Source of the DNA: Alkaliphilus sp.
GTDB taxonomy: Bacteria > Bacillota > Clostridia > Peptostreptococcales > NVVX01
Assembly: GCA_002733545.1 (NCBI GenBank)
Contig: NVVX01000001.1
Coordinates: 1,074 to 36,965, forward strand
DNA: 35,892 nucleotides
Direction: 5' to 3'
Both the position numbers and the translations under genes were made by a program. The notes beneath the pieces were generated by a model. That model was not told the DNA's origin. It ran no database searches and saw nothing but the letters and a program-made list of their open reading frames with translations. Position 1 is the first letter of the stretch, and each line of letters starts with the position of its first letter. Shown piece after piece: positions 1-9,049 of the stretch.

Positions 1-1664
1 TTTGTAGCAACTGATTCTGTGATTTCTAAGACTATACATTTTGCATTCAAACCTAAATCATCTATTGTCTTTTTAAGAAAAGAAAATAGATTTTGATGAT
101 GGAGCTGTTTTACTGAGAGGTTAATATGCATCTTAATGTGATTAATACCCTTGGTTTCCCACTCTATACATTGTATTAGAGCAGTTTTTATTACCCACTC
201 ACCTATTTCTATAATTTGACCAGTCTCTTCTGCTATAGCGATAAAACGATTAGGAGGCACTAAACCTCTAGTTGGATGCATCCACCTTATTAGAGCTTCA
301 GCTGCAACTACATTACAAGTTTTAGTATTAACTATTGGTTGATAATGTAGAATAAACTCATCATTAGACAATGCGCGCTGTAATTCATTTTTGATTTCAA
401 GTTTGCGTTTATTGGTTTTGTTGATATTAAGGCTGTACTGAATATACTTGTTTCTCCCTGACTCTTTTGCAGAATACATTGCTGCTTCCACAGCTTGTAC
501 TAGAATTTCAGAAGTAGTACCGTGTTCAGGGTAATTAGCAATGCCAATGCTGGCAGTAATATGGAAATCATAACCACTTACCGAGATTGTGGTGCTAAAC
601 TTATTTAATATTCGTTTAGCAATGTTAAAAACGCTATCTTTGTTATGATTATTAGGAATAAAAATAATGAACTCATCTCCACCAAACCTTGCCATAAAAC
701 AATCCTCTATGTCGGCGATTGCACTAGCAATTAATGCGGATATGTTTTGAAGAATCATATCTCCAATTGAATGACCTAGCGAATCATTAATTAGCTTAAA
801 GCCATCTAAGTCTATAAGCAGAAGTGAAAAGTTTGAATTGGAGTTTTTCTCCTTTGCTAAAGCATCATGTAAAAATTCACAAAACCTATTTTTGTTAGGT
901 AATCCTGTAAGTGTGTCAATATACGCAAGCTGGTTTATTTTTTCTAGGTTTTTTACTTCGTCATTAATATTAGTGTGTGTACCTGCTATGCGTAAAGGAT
1001 TACCTTGTTCGTCCCAAGTAGCTTGTCCACGATTTAGTATCCAAATATAATCACCATTTTTTGTTTTCATTCGATACTTAACGTGATATAGCTGAGTCTT
1101 TCTATTGAGATAATCATTAGAGTTATTTATAAGTCGAGAAAGATCTTCGGGATGAACTAAATTACGCCATGATTCTAGAGAACTTTCACAATCATCCAAA
1201 CTGAAGCCAAGAAGTTCCCAAGACTTGTCTAAGTACATTATATTATTAACTATATCCCATTCCCAGATGGCATCATTTGAACCTTCAAGAATTAATTTAT
1301 ACTTTGTTTCACTTTTAAGCAAGGCCTCTTCTTTGGTAAGTAAATCATCAATAGTTTGATGTAAAGTGTCTTCAGTCGCGAGTAATTGTGAGTAAGTAGC
1401 TTCAAGTTCTAGATTTTTTTCTAGTATTGCTTTATTTTTAACTGAAAATGCAGTAATTGTTTTCGAAATTAGAAAGAATAGAATAATTGATGTAAAAAGT
1501 GTAGTTAGAACTATTGAATAAATGGCAAAATTATCAATACTCAAATAAATATACAATCGTTTAGACAATTGCATCATCGAAAGTATGAAAGAAGTTGATA
1601 TAATGAAAAATATTATTGGCGTTTTTAAGGGGTTAGTGCTTGTAAATAGCGTATTTTTTTTCAA
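1..1664 (-). CDS. Membrane-anchored PAS-GGDEF-EAL cyclic-di-GMP signalling protein, C-terminus truncated by the window start
   Basis: Minus-strand reading opens at TTG (1664-1662) after AAGGTGG: LKKNTLFTSTNPLKTPIIFFIISTSFILS... It has hydrophobic N-terminal segments, a PAS-like region (YKLILEGSNDAIWEWDIVNNIMYLDKSWELLGF), a canonical RFGGDEF motif near 680-700, and an EAL region (LHYQPIVNTKTCNVVAAEALIRW) near 280-370. Absent from the ORF track, probably because it is incomplete. Confidence 0.85.
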   Translation of the reverse strand, partial: MKKNTLFTSTNPLKTPIIFFIISTSFILSMMQLSKRLYIYLSIDNFAIYSIVLTTLFTSIILFFLISKTITAFSVKNKAILEKNLELEATYSQLLATEDTLHQTIDDLLTKEEALLKSETKYKLILEGSNDAIWEWDIVNNIMYLDKSWELLGFSLDDCESSLESWRNLVHPEDLSRLINNSNDYLNRKTQLYHVKYRMKTKNGDYIWILNRGQATWDEQGNPLRIAGTHTNINDEVKNLEKINQLAYIDTLTGLPNKNRFCEFLHDALAKEKNSNSNFSLLLIDLDGFKLINDSLGHSIGDMILQNISALIASAIADIEDCFMARFGGDEFIIFIPNNHNKDSVFNIAKRILNKFSTTISVSGYDFHITASIGIANYPEHGTTSEILVQAVEAAMYSAKESGRNKYIQYSLNINKTNKRKLEIKNELQRALSNDEFILHYQPIVNTKTCNVVAAEALIRWMHPTRGLVPPNRFIAIAEETGQIIEIGEWVIKTALIQCIEWETKGINHIKMHINLSVKQLHHQNLFSFLKKTIDDLGLNAKCIVLEITESVAT

Positions 1665-2036
1665 TATAATTACCACCTTATTAATAAAATTTTGAATCTC
1701 ATTTGCCTATTCTATATCATAAATAGAAAAAAGCAAGCAAACAAATGTTATGTTAATGTTAATTATTTTTCTGAAGGGCTAAAATGATTAGTTGAGAATT
1801 TTTCATGCTATTGATGAAGATATTATAGATTATATGTACCCTAAATAGATTGTTCAAATCTAAGAGAATTTTTATGTTTGTAAATAATAATCATGAATCC
1901 AGAGAGCAAGAGAAGAGATTTTATGTAGTCGTTATATTAAAATTAAAACTAAGATTTAAAAGAAAAAATATGATAGAATACTACTATAACTTTGCGTAGA
2001 ATTCGTATGATGCGAATTAAATAGGAGGAAAAAAGA

Positions 2037-2714
2037 GTGGATAAAATCCTAATTATAGAAGATGAACGAAAGATTGCACGTTTTTTAGAATTAGAGTTAA
2101 CTTATGAAGGATATAAAGTAGAAATTGCATACGATGGAAGAGAAGGACTAAACAAGGCAGATGATGAAAGTATATCAATGATATTGCTAGATGTAATGCT
2201 TCCAGAGTTAAATGGAATGGAAGTGCTTAGAAGAATTCGCAAAAAATCAGAAGTTCCAATCATTATGCTCACTGCAAAAGACGATGTTTTCGATAAAGTA
2301 GCAGGACTTGATTTAGGGGCTAATGACTATATGACAAAACCGTTTGCTATTGAAGAACTATTAGCTAGAATTAGAGCGTCAATAAAGAGAACTCCAGTAA
2401 AAAGCGAACCCTCAAATGTGCTTAGAATGGGTAAATTAGTTATGAATTCTTCAATGCATACTATTCTATATGATGACAACAAAATTGAGTTAACTAAAAA
2501 AGAATTTGATTTGTTAAAATATTTGATTCAGAATAAAAATATTGTATTAACAAGAGAAAGAATTTTAAGTAAAATATGGGACTATGATTATTTTGGCGGG
2601 GCTAATACAGTGGATGTACATATTAGATATTTAAGAAAAAAAATTGATGAAAAATTTAGTATTAAACTTATACAAACAATAAGAGGGATAGGGTATGTGA
2701 TAAGAGATGAATAG
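2037..2714 (+). CDS. OmpR-family two-component response regulator
   Basis: Receiver domain (KILIIEDERKIARFLELEL, LLDVMLPELNGMEV, MLTAKDD, YMTKPF) plus winged-helix C-terminus (NTVDVHIRYLRKKID, TIRGIGYVIRDE). GTG start with aggagg RBS. Confidence 0.93.
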   Translation: MDKILIIEDERKIARFLELELTYEGYKVEIAYDGREGLNKADDESISMILLDVMLPELNGMEVLRRIRKKSEVPIIMLTAKDDVFDKVAGLDLGANDYMTKPFAIEELLARIRASIKRTPVKSEPSNVLRMGKLVMNSSMHTILYDDNKIELTKKEFDLLKYLIQNKNIVLTRERILSKIWDYDYFGGANTVDVHIRYLRKKIDEKFSIKLIQTIRGIGYVIRDE

Positions 2715-3882
2715 ACATCCTAGAACTAAAGCAATTATAGCGAAAGTAAAGATGTTCATTAAAGATGTAGCAAGAAAAATTTTGAGACTTTTTTATTTTT
2801 CTATATCATTTAAACTAACCTTTGTATTTACAGCAATATTGTCAGGATTTATGCTGTTTGTGGTAGTAGCTGTATTTATGGGGATGAATTATTTAGCAGA
2901 TTTCGCAATAAACAACGATTATCGGTTTCTGCAAATTATTACTGACGCCAATAGTGTTAATCATTTCATGCAGCTTGTCATGTGGACATTTGTAGTAGCA
3001 TACTTGCTTGGAGTATTATTGCTAATAAAAATTGGAACAAAAGCAAGTCGCAAAATACTTGGTCCAATAAAGAAGATGACACAGCAGGCAAAAGAAATTA
3101 CTGTGCAAAACTTGGGTTCTAGACTTGATTTAAGTACAGCACAAGACGAACTACGGGACTTAACAGAAACCATTAATGACATGCTTGGCAGTATTCAAGA
3201 ATCGTATAACATGCAAAGTCAGTTTGCATCAGATGCATCGCACGAGTTAAAGACGCCTATTGCAATTATTCATGGATACGCAGATTTGGTTAGACGTTGG
3301 GGTAAAGAGGACAAAGCAATCTTAGAAGAATCAATTGAAGCAATTAAAAATGAGTCCAAAAACATGCAGTCGTTGGTAGAGAAACTTCTGATGCTCTCAA
3401 GAAGTGACAAACAAGACTTTAGTTTGGCAAAAGGAGAGTTTGAAATTAATGAACTACTAAAAGAAATAGTTAGAGAAACTAAAATGATTGATAGGGATCA
3501 TAAAGTAATTGAGAAACTAGATATAGAGCGGGTAATTAATGCTGATAGAACAACATTAAAACAAGCTATTAGAGTATTTATTGATAACAGCATTAAATAT
3601 ACACAAAAGGATGGGACTATAACTATTACTACAATGCAAAAAAGAAGAAAATTTACAATAGTAGTTGAAGATAATGGTGTGGGCATTCCTAAGAAAGATT
3701 TGCCTTACATCTTTAATAGATTTTATAGAGTTGATAAATCTAGAACTAAAGAATCTGGTGGGCACGGATTAGGGCTTGCTATAGCACAGCTTATAATAGA
3801 TAGGCATAATGGGAATATTACAGTTGATAGCAAAATAGGAGTAGGCACTAAAATATTCATAGATTTACCTTTTTCAAAATAA
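2707..3882 (+). CDS. Two-component sensor histidine kinase with HAMP domain
   Basis: Two TM segments, HAMP region, H-box SDASHELKTPIAIIHGYADL, N/G boxes DNSIKYTQKDG, DNGVGIPKKD, GGHGLGLAIAQ. Overlaps the regulator gene by 8 nt. Confidence 0.93.
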   Translation: MNRHPRTKAIIAKVKMFIKDVARKILRLFYFSISFKLTFVFTAILSGFMLFVVVAVFMGMNYLADFAINNDYRFLQIITDANSVNHFMQLVMWTFVVAYLLGVLLLIKIGTKASRKILGPIKKMTQQAKEITVQNLGSRLDLSTAQDELRDLTETINDMLGSIQESYNMQSQFASDASHELKTPIAIIHGYADLVRRWGKEDKAILEESIEAIKNESKNMQSLVEKLLMLSRSDKQDFSLAKGEFEINELLKEIVRETKMIDRDHKVIEKLDIERVINADRTTLKQAIRVFIDNSIKYTQKDGTITITTMQKRRKFTIVVEDNGVGIPKKDLPYIFNRFYRVDKSRTKESGGHGLGLAIAQLIIDRHNGNITVDSKIGVGTKIFIDLPFSK

Positions 3883-3926
3883 GCGCTACAAAAATGAAGA
3901 AAACCTAGAAGACAAGGAGAAGTTGA

Positions 3927-6900
3927 ATGTTTAACATTACTGATAGAACAATCTTGGAGATGTCAACAAGTTTCAGAGTATATGAAAGAGGAAGAAGGTA
4001 TTATCTAGGCAAAAGAATTTCTTCGCTAGAATTTAACAAAGAACTATATGTTTTTAATGCTACTGTAATAGGGACGCAGGAGTATAATATTGAAATAGAC
4101 TTCTACCAAAATGGAGATTATTGTGACTCAACATGTGATTGTCATGCCTACAACAAATTTTGGGGAGGTTGTAAGCATATTGTAGCAGTAATGTTTGAAA
4201 TAGGAGAAAGAGATAGAAAACGTGAATATGATAGACAAAACCCTAAAGAAATTGTAGGAAATATTTTGAATTATTTTTGGAGCAAAGAAACATCTGAGAA
4301 AAAAATACTCTCTCTTGAAGTAACATATGAGTTTGATACTTATGGATATAAAGATGTCGAATTTGCATCTTCGCTAAGTTTAAGATTGGGTGAAGAAAAG
4401 CTTTATGTAGTAAAAAATATCAAAAAAATATTGATAGCAATTAAGGAAGGAGAAGAGCTTGTATTTGGGAAAAATTTCACATACAGTCCGCAGATATACG
4501 ATTTTAATGAAGAGGATAAAAAAATAATAGATTTATTAATTGACTGCTATGAAAAAGAAGAGTACATATCTAGTGAAGGAAATTATTCTAAGACTTTAAA
4601 TAGCCTGTTCGATGGGAAAAAAATGATTTTAACAACAAATACGATAAAAAGATTTTTAGACATTGCAAGGGAAATAGACTTTAATGCAATTATCCTTGGA
4701 ACTAAATACGAGAATGTACAGATAATAGATAGTGATTTAGAAGTTGACTTTTTGTTGACGCAAGAAGGAGAAGAACTTGTTCTTGAAGTGAATTTTGATG
4801 ATACTATGACATCCTTAGTTAAGGATGGAGCGTATTTCTTTGCAGCAGGAAAGATACGTAGAGTATCTAAACAACAAATTGATGCATTTTTCCCATTTTA
4901 TAATGCAGTAATTCACCAAGAAAACCACTCTATAGAAATACCAAAAGAAATGAGCGAAAGCTTTATTTCTGAAACATACCCACATATAGAAAAAATCGGA
5001 AAAATTATTATAGATGAAAAAGTTTCTGCGCTTATGTATAAACCCGAAATAAAGCCAGAAATATATTTAGACAAAGAAGATGAAAGAGTAACTGCCAAAA
5101 TCAAGTTCATCTATGATGATGTTCATATAGACCCATTTAATGATAGTTCAAATATTAAAAGAGAAGAAAGTAAAATATTACTAAGGAATGTTGAGAGAGA
5201 AAGAGAAATTATTAGTATTTTTGAAGACGCAGAGTTTAAAGTTATAAATGCCAAAGTATATTTAGACGATGACGAATTGATTTTTGATTTTGTCAATGAG
5301 AAAATAGTCAAATTACAAACAATTGCAGATGTATACTATACTAAAAAATTTAAAAGCATGGAAATTAAAGACAGTTCTTCTTTTTCTGGTGGGATTAGAT
5401 TAAATACTGGAAGCGACATGCTAGAGTTTGATTTTAATATTGAGGGGATTGAGAAAACAGAGTTAACGGATGTTTTTAAATCTATCAAAGAGAAGAAGAA
5501 ATATTATAAGTTGAAAAATGGGGCTTACTTACCATTAAACATACCAGAGATACAAGATGTGTCAAAGTTAGTCGATTCTTTGGATTTAGATAAAAAAGAC
5601 TTTGAAAAAGACTTGGTGGAGATTTATAAATATAGAGCGATGTATTTAGATGAGCAATTAAAAGAGAGCAGCCTTAAATTCATTAAGAGAAATCTGTCCT
5701 TCAAAGAACTAGTTCAGAATGTAAAAGAACCTGGAGATATAGACTTTCAAATTCCAAGTGAATTGGAAGATACAATGAGGGAATATCAAAAATTTGGATT
5801 CAAGTGGTTAAAAACACTATCGAAATATGGTCTAGGTGGAATTTTGGCTGACGACATGGGGCTTGGAAAAACACTTCAAGTTTTGACCTTTCTTTTATCA
5901 GAAAAAAGAGAAAAAGGTCAAGCTCCTTCTATAGTTATTGCCCCAACATCTTTGGTATATAATTGGGAAGCAGAAATAAAAAAATTTACGCCAGATTTGA
6001 CTGTTCTTATAATTGCAGGCAGTAAAGAAACAAGAATGAATAGCATTAAAAATGTGGATGGATTTGACGTTATTATCACATCGTATCCATTAGTAAGAAG
6101 AGATGTAGATCTCTATAATGGAACTGTATTTAGATATTGTATAATAGATGAGGCTCAAAACATTAAAAATCATGGGTCGATAAACTCAAAAGCTGTTAAG
6201 AGAATAAGTGCTAAAAACTACTTTGCATTAACAGGCACTCCTATAGAGAATTCGCTAACAGAGTTATGGTCAATTTTTGACTTTATAATGCCGGGTTATT
6301 TATTATCTCATGCAAAATTTAAGAAGCAATTTGAAAAACCAATAATTAAAGAGAATGACAATGTGGCGCTTCGTGATCTACAAAAACATATTAGTCCTTT
6401 CTTGTTACGGAGGATTAAGAAAGATGTTTTGAAAGAACTTCCAGAAAAAATTGAAAACAAAATAGTAGCAAACCTAACAAATCAACAAAAAATAGTATAT
6501 ATGGCTTACTTGAAGCAGATTAAAGAAAAAATTGAAGAAGAGATAAAAGAAAAAGGATTTGACAAAAGCTATTTCGGAATTCTAACAGGGCTTACTAGAC
6601 TAAGACAAATTTGTTGTCATCCATCATTGTTTATTGATAATTACGAAGGAGAGAGCGGTAAAATGCTACTATTAGAGGAATTAATTACAGAGTCCTTGGC
6701 TGGGGGACACAGAATTTTGTTGTTTTCTCAATTTACGAGTATGTTATCAATAATAAAAACAATGTTAAACAAAAACAAAATTGATTATATGTATTTGGAT
6801 GGTTCTACTGCTATGAAGGATAGAGGAGAAATGGTAAATGAATTTAACAACGGAGAGTGTAAAATATTTTTGATTTCACTAAAAGCAGGAGGCACAGGAT

Positions 6901-7166
6901 TAAACCTTACTGGTGCAGACACTGTAATTCACTTTGATCCTTGGTGGAACCCAGCAGTAGAAGATCAAGCTACCGACAGGACTCACAGAATTGGACAAAA
7001 AAAATCGGTACATGTTATGAACTTAATTACAAAAGGAACAATAGAAGAAAAAATACATAAACTTCAGCAAAAAAAGAAAGATATGATTAATGCTGTAATT
7101 AAACCTGGAGAAACATTGGTATCAAAAATGAGTAAAGAAGAAGTGATGGATTTGTTTGATGTGTAA
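3927..7166 (+). CDS. SWIM zinc-finger SNF2-family DEAD/DEAH-box helicase
   Basis: N-terminal SWIM motif CDCHAYNKFWGGCKH; helicase motifs ILADDMGLGKTLQ, DEAQNIKN, ALTGTPIENSLTELWSIFDF, LLRRIKKDVLKELPEK, DPWWNPAVEDQATDRTHRIGQ. Confidence 0.93.
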   Translation: MFNITDRTILEMSTSFRVYERGRRYYLGKRISSLEFNKELYVFNATVIGTQEYNIEIDFYQNGDYCDSTCDCHAYNKFWGGCKHIVAVMFEIGERDRKREYDRQNPKEIVGNILNYFWSKETSEKKILSLEVTYEFDTYGYKDVEFASSLSLRLGEEKLYVVKNIKKILIAIKEGEELVFGKNFTYSPQIYDFNEEDKKIIDLLIDCYEKEEYISSEGNYSKTLNSLFDGKKMILTTNTIKRFLDIAREIDFNAIILGTKYENVQIIDSDLEVDFLLTQEGEELVLEVNFDDTMTSLVKDGAYFFAAGKIRRVSKQQIDAFFPFYNAVIHQENHSIEIPKEMSESFISETYPHIEKIGKIIIDEKVSALMYKPEIKPEIYLDKEDERVTAKIKFIYDDVHIDPFNDSSNIKREESKILLRNVEREREIISIFEDAEFKVINAKVYLDDDELIFDFVNEKIVKLQTIADVYYTKKFKSMEIKDSSSFSGGIRLNTGSDMLEFDFNIEGIEKTELTDVFKSIKEKKKYYKLKNGAYLPLNIPEIQDVSKLVDSLDLDKKDFEKDLVEIYKYRAMYLDEQLKESSLKFIKRNLSFKELVQNVKEPGDIDFQIPSELEDTMREYQKFGFKWLKTLSKYGLGGILADDMGLGKTLQVLTFLLSEKREKGQAPSIVIAPTSLVYNWEAEIKKFTPDLTVLIIAGSKETRMNSIKNVDGFDVIITSYPLVRRDVDLYNGTVFRYCIIDEAQNIKNHGSINSKAVKRISAKNYFALTGTPIENSLTELWSIFDFIMPGYLLSHAKFKKQFEKPIIKENDNVALRDLQKHISPFLLRRIKKDVLKELPEKIENKIVANLTNQQKIVYMAYLKQIKEKIEEEIKEKGFDKSYFGILTGLTRLRQICCHPSLFIDNYEGESGKMLLLEELITESLAGGHRILLFSQFTSMLSIIKTMLNKNKIDYMYLDGSTAMKDRGEMVNEFNNGECKIFLISLKAGGTGLNLTGADTVIHFDPWWNPAVEDQATDRTHRIGQKKSVHVMNLITKGTIEEKIHKLQQKKKDMINAVIKPGETLVSKMSKEEVMDLFDV

Positions 7167-7234
7167 TTGTTAGTATGGTTATTACATGAAATAGTGATTT
7201 TTTAGTTAGAAAGTATAAAAACAGGGGGAATGAC

Positions 7235-7753
7235 ATGTCTTTAGAAATTGAATTTTTCTTAAAGGTACTACTTGCAGTAGTAAGCTTTAGTTTTGCTGCT
7301 TACAAGATGTTTAAAAAAAAATACTATTTTATTCTATCAATAATTTTAGTGATGTTTGCTTATAATGTGATGGAGACAAATAGGATATATGAAATTGAAT
7401 TTCATCAAAGAACTTTTCAGGCAGATAGAATTGAAATTATTGATTTGAAGAATAATCGAATAATTAAAGTTGCAGCTGAAGAATTATTTAGAGATGTGCA
7501 CATTCTTACTACAAGAAGAGACAGATTCTCTAGAAACATTGTGATGGAGGAAATATATATCCTTAATTTCTATAAAAACGATAAAAAAATTAATAGTTTT
7601 ACATTACTAACATTTACGCAATCCAAGATAATATCAGGGGTACAGTTAACTACATTAAAAAAGGAAAGAGTAATTGCTAGAAGAAAAGGCGATTACCGTA
7701 GACTAGGACAAATGCTATATCGAAATTTAGAGAAAATATTGGAGAACAATTAA
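7235..7753 (+). CDS. Hypothetical protein with two N-terminal TM helices
   Basis: 172-aa ORF with agggggaatgacATG RBS/start, hydrophobic N-terminus (FFLKVLLAVVSFSFAAY, KYYFILSIILVMFAYNVM); no family recognised. Confidence 0.65.
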   Translation: MSLEIEFFLKVLLAVVSFSFAAYKMFKKKYYFILSIILVMFAYNVMETNRIYEIEFHQRTFQADRIEIIDLKNNRIIKVAAEELFRDVHILTTRRDRFSRNIVMEEIYILNFYKNDKKINSFTLLTFTQSKIISGVQLTTLKKERVIARRKGDYRRLGQMLYRNLEKILENN

Positions 7754-7788
7754 AATAGCAGGATGAGCAAAAAAGAGATTGTTTTTTG

Positions 7789-7827
7789 ATTATAACATTA
7801 GATATACTTGAAAACTAATGTTATAAT
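7789..7827 (+). promoter_or_regulatory. Perfect 13-bp inverted repeat with extended -10 promoter upstream of the ABC-3C operon
   Basis: attataacattag (7789-7801), 13-nt spacer, ctaatgttataat (7815-7827). The right arm contains TGtTATAAT, with TATAAT at 7822-7827. Confidence 0.7.
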
Positions 7828-7863
7828 GAATTAATATTGCGATGAAACTTAGGGGGATTATTA

Positions 7864-8835
7864 GTGAATCGATTGAATTATTTTAATTATATTGAAGAAA
7901 AATTAAACCTGTTAGCGACTAGAATAAAAAAGCGTGGCAAGCTGAATTTACTAGAGCTGAATATTCATTCTGAGAATTTTTATTGTGAATTGTTAAACAT
8001 GATTTTTGGCTTTAGTTTAGCAAATAGGAACTACGAAAAAAGAAATATCGAAGGTATAGATTTGATAGATAAAACTAATAGAATAGTTGTGCAGGTATCG
8101 GCTACATGTTCAAAACAGAAAATAGAGCAGTCTTTAAAAAAAGAAACATTGACAAGCTATGAAGGATATAGATTCATATTTGTATTAATATCTGGAGACG
8201 CAAGCATACTTAAGAAAAAAACTTATTTGAATCCACATAATATTTCATTTGAACCAAAAGCAGATATAATAGATTTAACTGATATATTGAATAAAATTTT
8301 TTGCAAATCTATAACAGAACTAAGAAGACTGTACGAATTGATTAAGGGAGAATTAGGTGAAGAAATAGATGTAGTAAAAATGGATTCAATCTTAGCAGGA
8401 ATTATTGATATACTGTCGAGAGAGCCGCTTGCAAACTCTATTGGCAAACCTGAAGTAGATACTTTTGAAATAATGAGAAAGATTGAGTATAATAATCTAG
8501 TAAACACAAAAATGATAATTAATGATTATAAAATTTACTATCACAAAATAAACCAAAAATACAAAGAATTTGACAAGCAAGGCGCTAATAAGAGCATGTC
8601 AGTTTTTCAAACAATTAAAAAACAATATAGCATTGAAATGGATGAATGCAAAGACGAAGATGAAATATTTCTTAAGGTCATAAATAACATTATGACTATA
8701 GTAATAACTAGTAAAAACTATGTAGAAATTACATTTGAAGAATTAGAAATGTACACGGGGATACTTGTGGTAGATGCGTTTATTAGATGTAAAATTTTCG
8801 AAAATCCGGAGGGATATAATTATGTTATTACCTGA
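7864..8835 (+). CDS. SMEK domain-containing protein, first component of an ABC-three-component (ABC-3C) system
   Basis: N-terminal region SENFYCELLNMIFGFSLANRNYEKRNIEGIDLIDKTNRIVVQVSATCSKQKIEQSLKK resembles the SMEK domain. GTG start after agggggattatta; first gene of a three-gene overlapping operon. Confidence 0.75.
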   Translation: MNRLNYFNYIEEKLNLLATRIKKRGKLNLLELNIHSENFYCELLNMIFGFSLANRNYEKRNIEGIDLIDKTNRIVVQVSATCSKQKIEQSLKKETLTSYEGYRFIFVLISGDASILKKKTYLNPHNISFEPKADIIDLTDILNKIFCKSITELRRLYELIKGELGEEIDVVKMDSILAGIIDILSREPLANSIGKPEVDTFEIMRKIEYNNLVNTKMIINDYKIYYHKINQKYKEFDKQGANKSMSVFQTIKKQYSIEMDECKDEDEIFLKVINNIMTIVITSKNYVEITFEELEMYTGILVVDAFIRCKIFENPEGYNYVIT

Positions 8836-9049
8836 TAATATTCTGCCAGAACTGAGTATTTATTACAATGGAGCTGTGCTTTTAGAAGAATTGCAAAGCA
8901 AATCTGTCTCGCCGATGATGGATTTATATCAACTGGTTAAAAGTAAAAACGAGACTTCTTTTTCGACGTTTATATTGTGTCTAGACTGGCTGTTTCTAAT
9001 TGGAGTTGCAAAATTGAACGATGAAGGTGCGGTGGAGCTATGTTCATAA
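8822..9049 (+). CDS. ABC-three-component system middle component (small protein, MC6-like)
   Basis: 75-aa product MLLPDNILPELSIYYNGAVLLEELQSKSVSPMMDLYQLVKS... with ggaggg RBS before ATG 8822. The ORF-track start at 8774 is a longer in-frame alternative. Position between SMEK and DUF2326 genes and size fit an ABC-3C middle component. Confidence 0.65.
   Translation: MLLPDNILPELSIYYNGAVLLEELQSKSVSPMMDLYQLVKSKNETSFSTFILCLDWLFLIGVAKLNDEGAVELCS

Noticed and set aside
838-1050. 70-aa + strand ORF
   Set aside because: Lies antisense within the GGDEF/EAL gene, whose minus-strand frame is open with recognisable GGDEF and EAL motifs.
2000-2018. aattcg-7-cgaatt inverted repeat upstream of the response regulator
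   Set aside because: Only 6-bp arms in an AT-rich leader; too weak to call an operator without comparative data.
3927-7166. SNF2 helicase as part of a defence system with the ABC-3C operon
   Set aside because: SWIM-SNF2 helicases of this architecture are widespread in Clostridia without defence genes. It follows the two-component genes closely and is separated from the ABC-3C operon by an orphan gene and a dedicated promoter.
7789-7827. Inverted repeat as a rho-independent terminator of the upstream gene
   Set aside because: No U-tract follows the right arm, the stem is very AT-rich with a 13-nt loop, and the right arm contains an extended -10 promoter.
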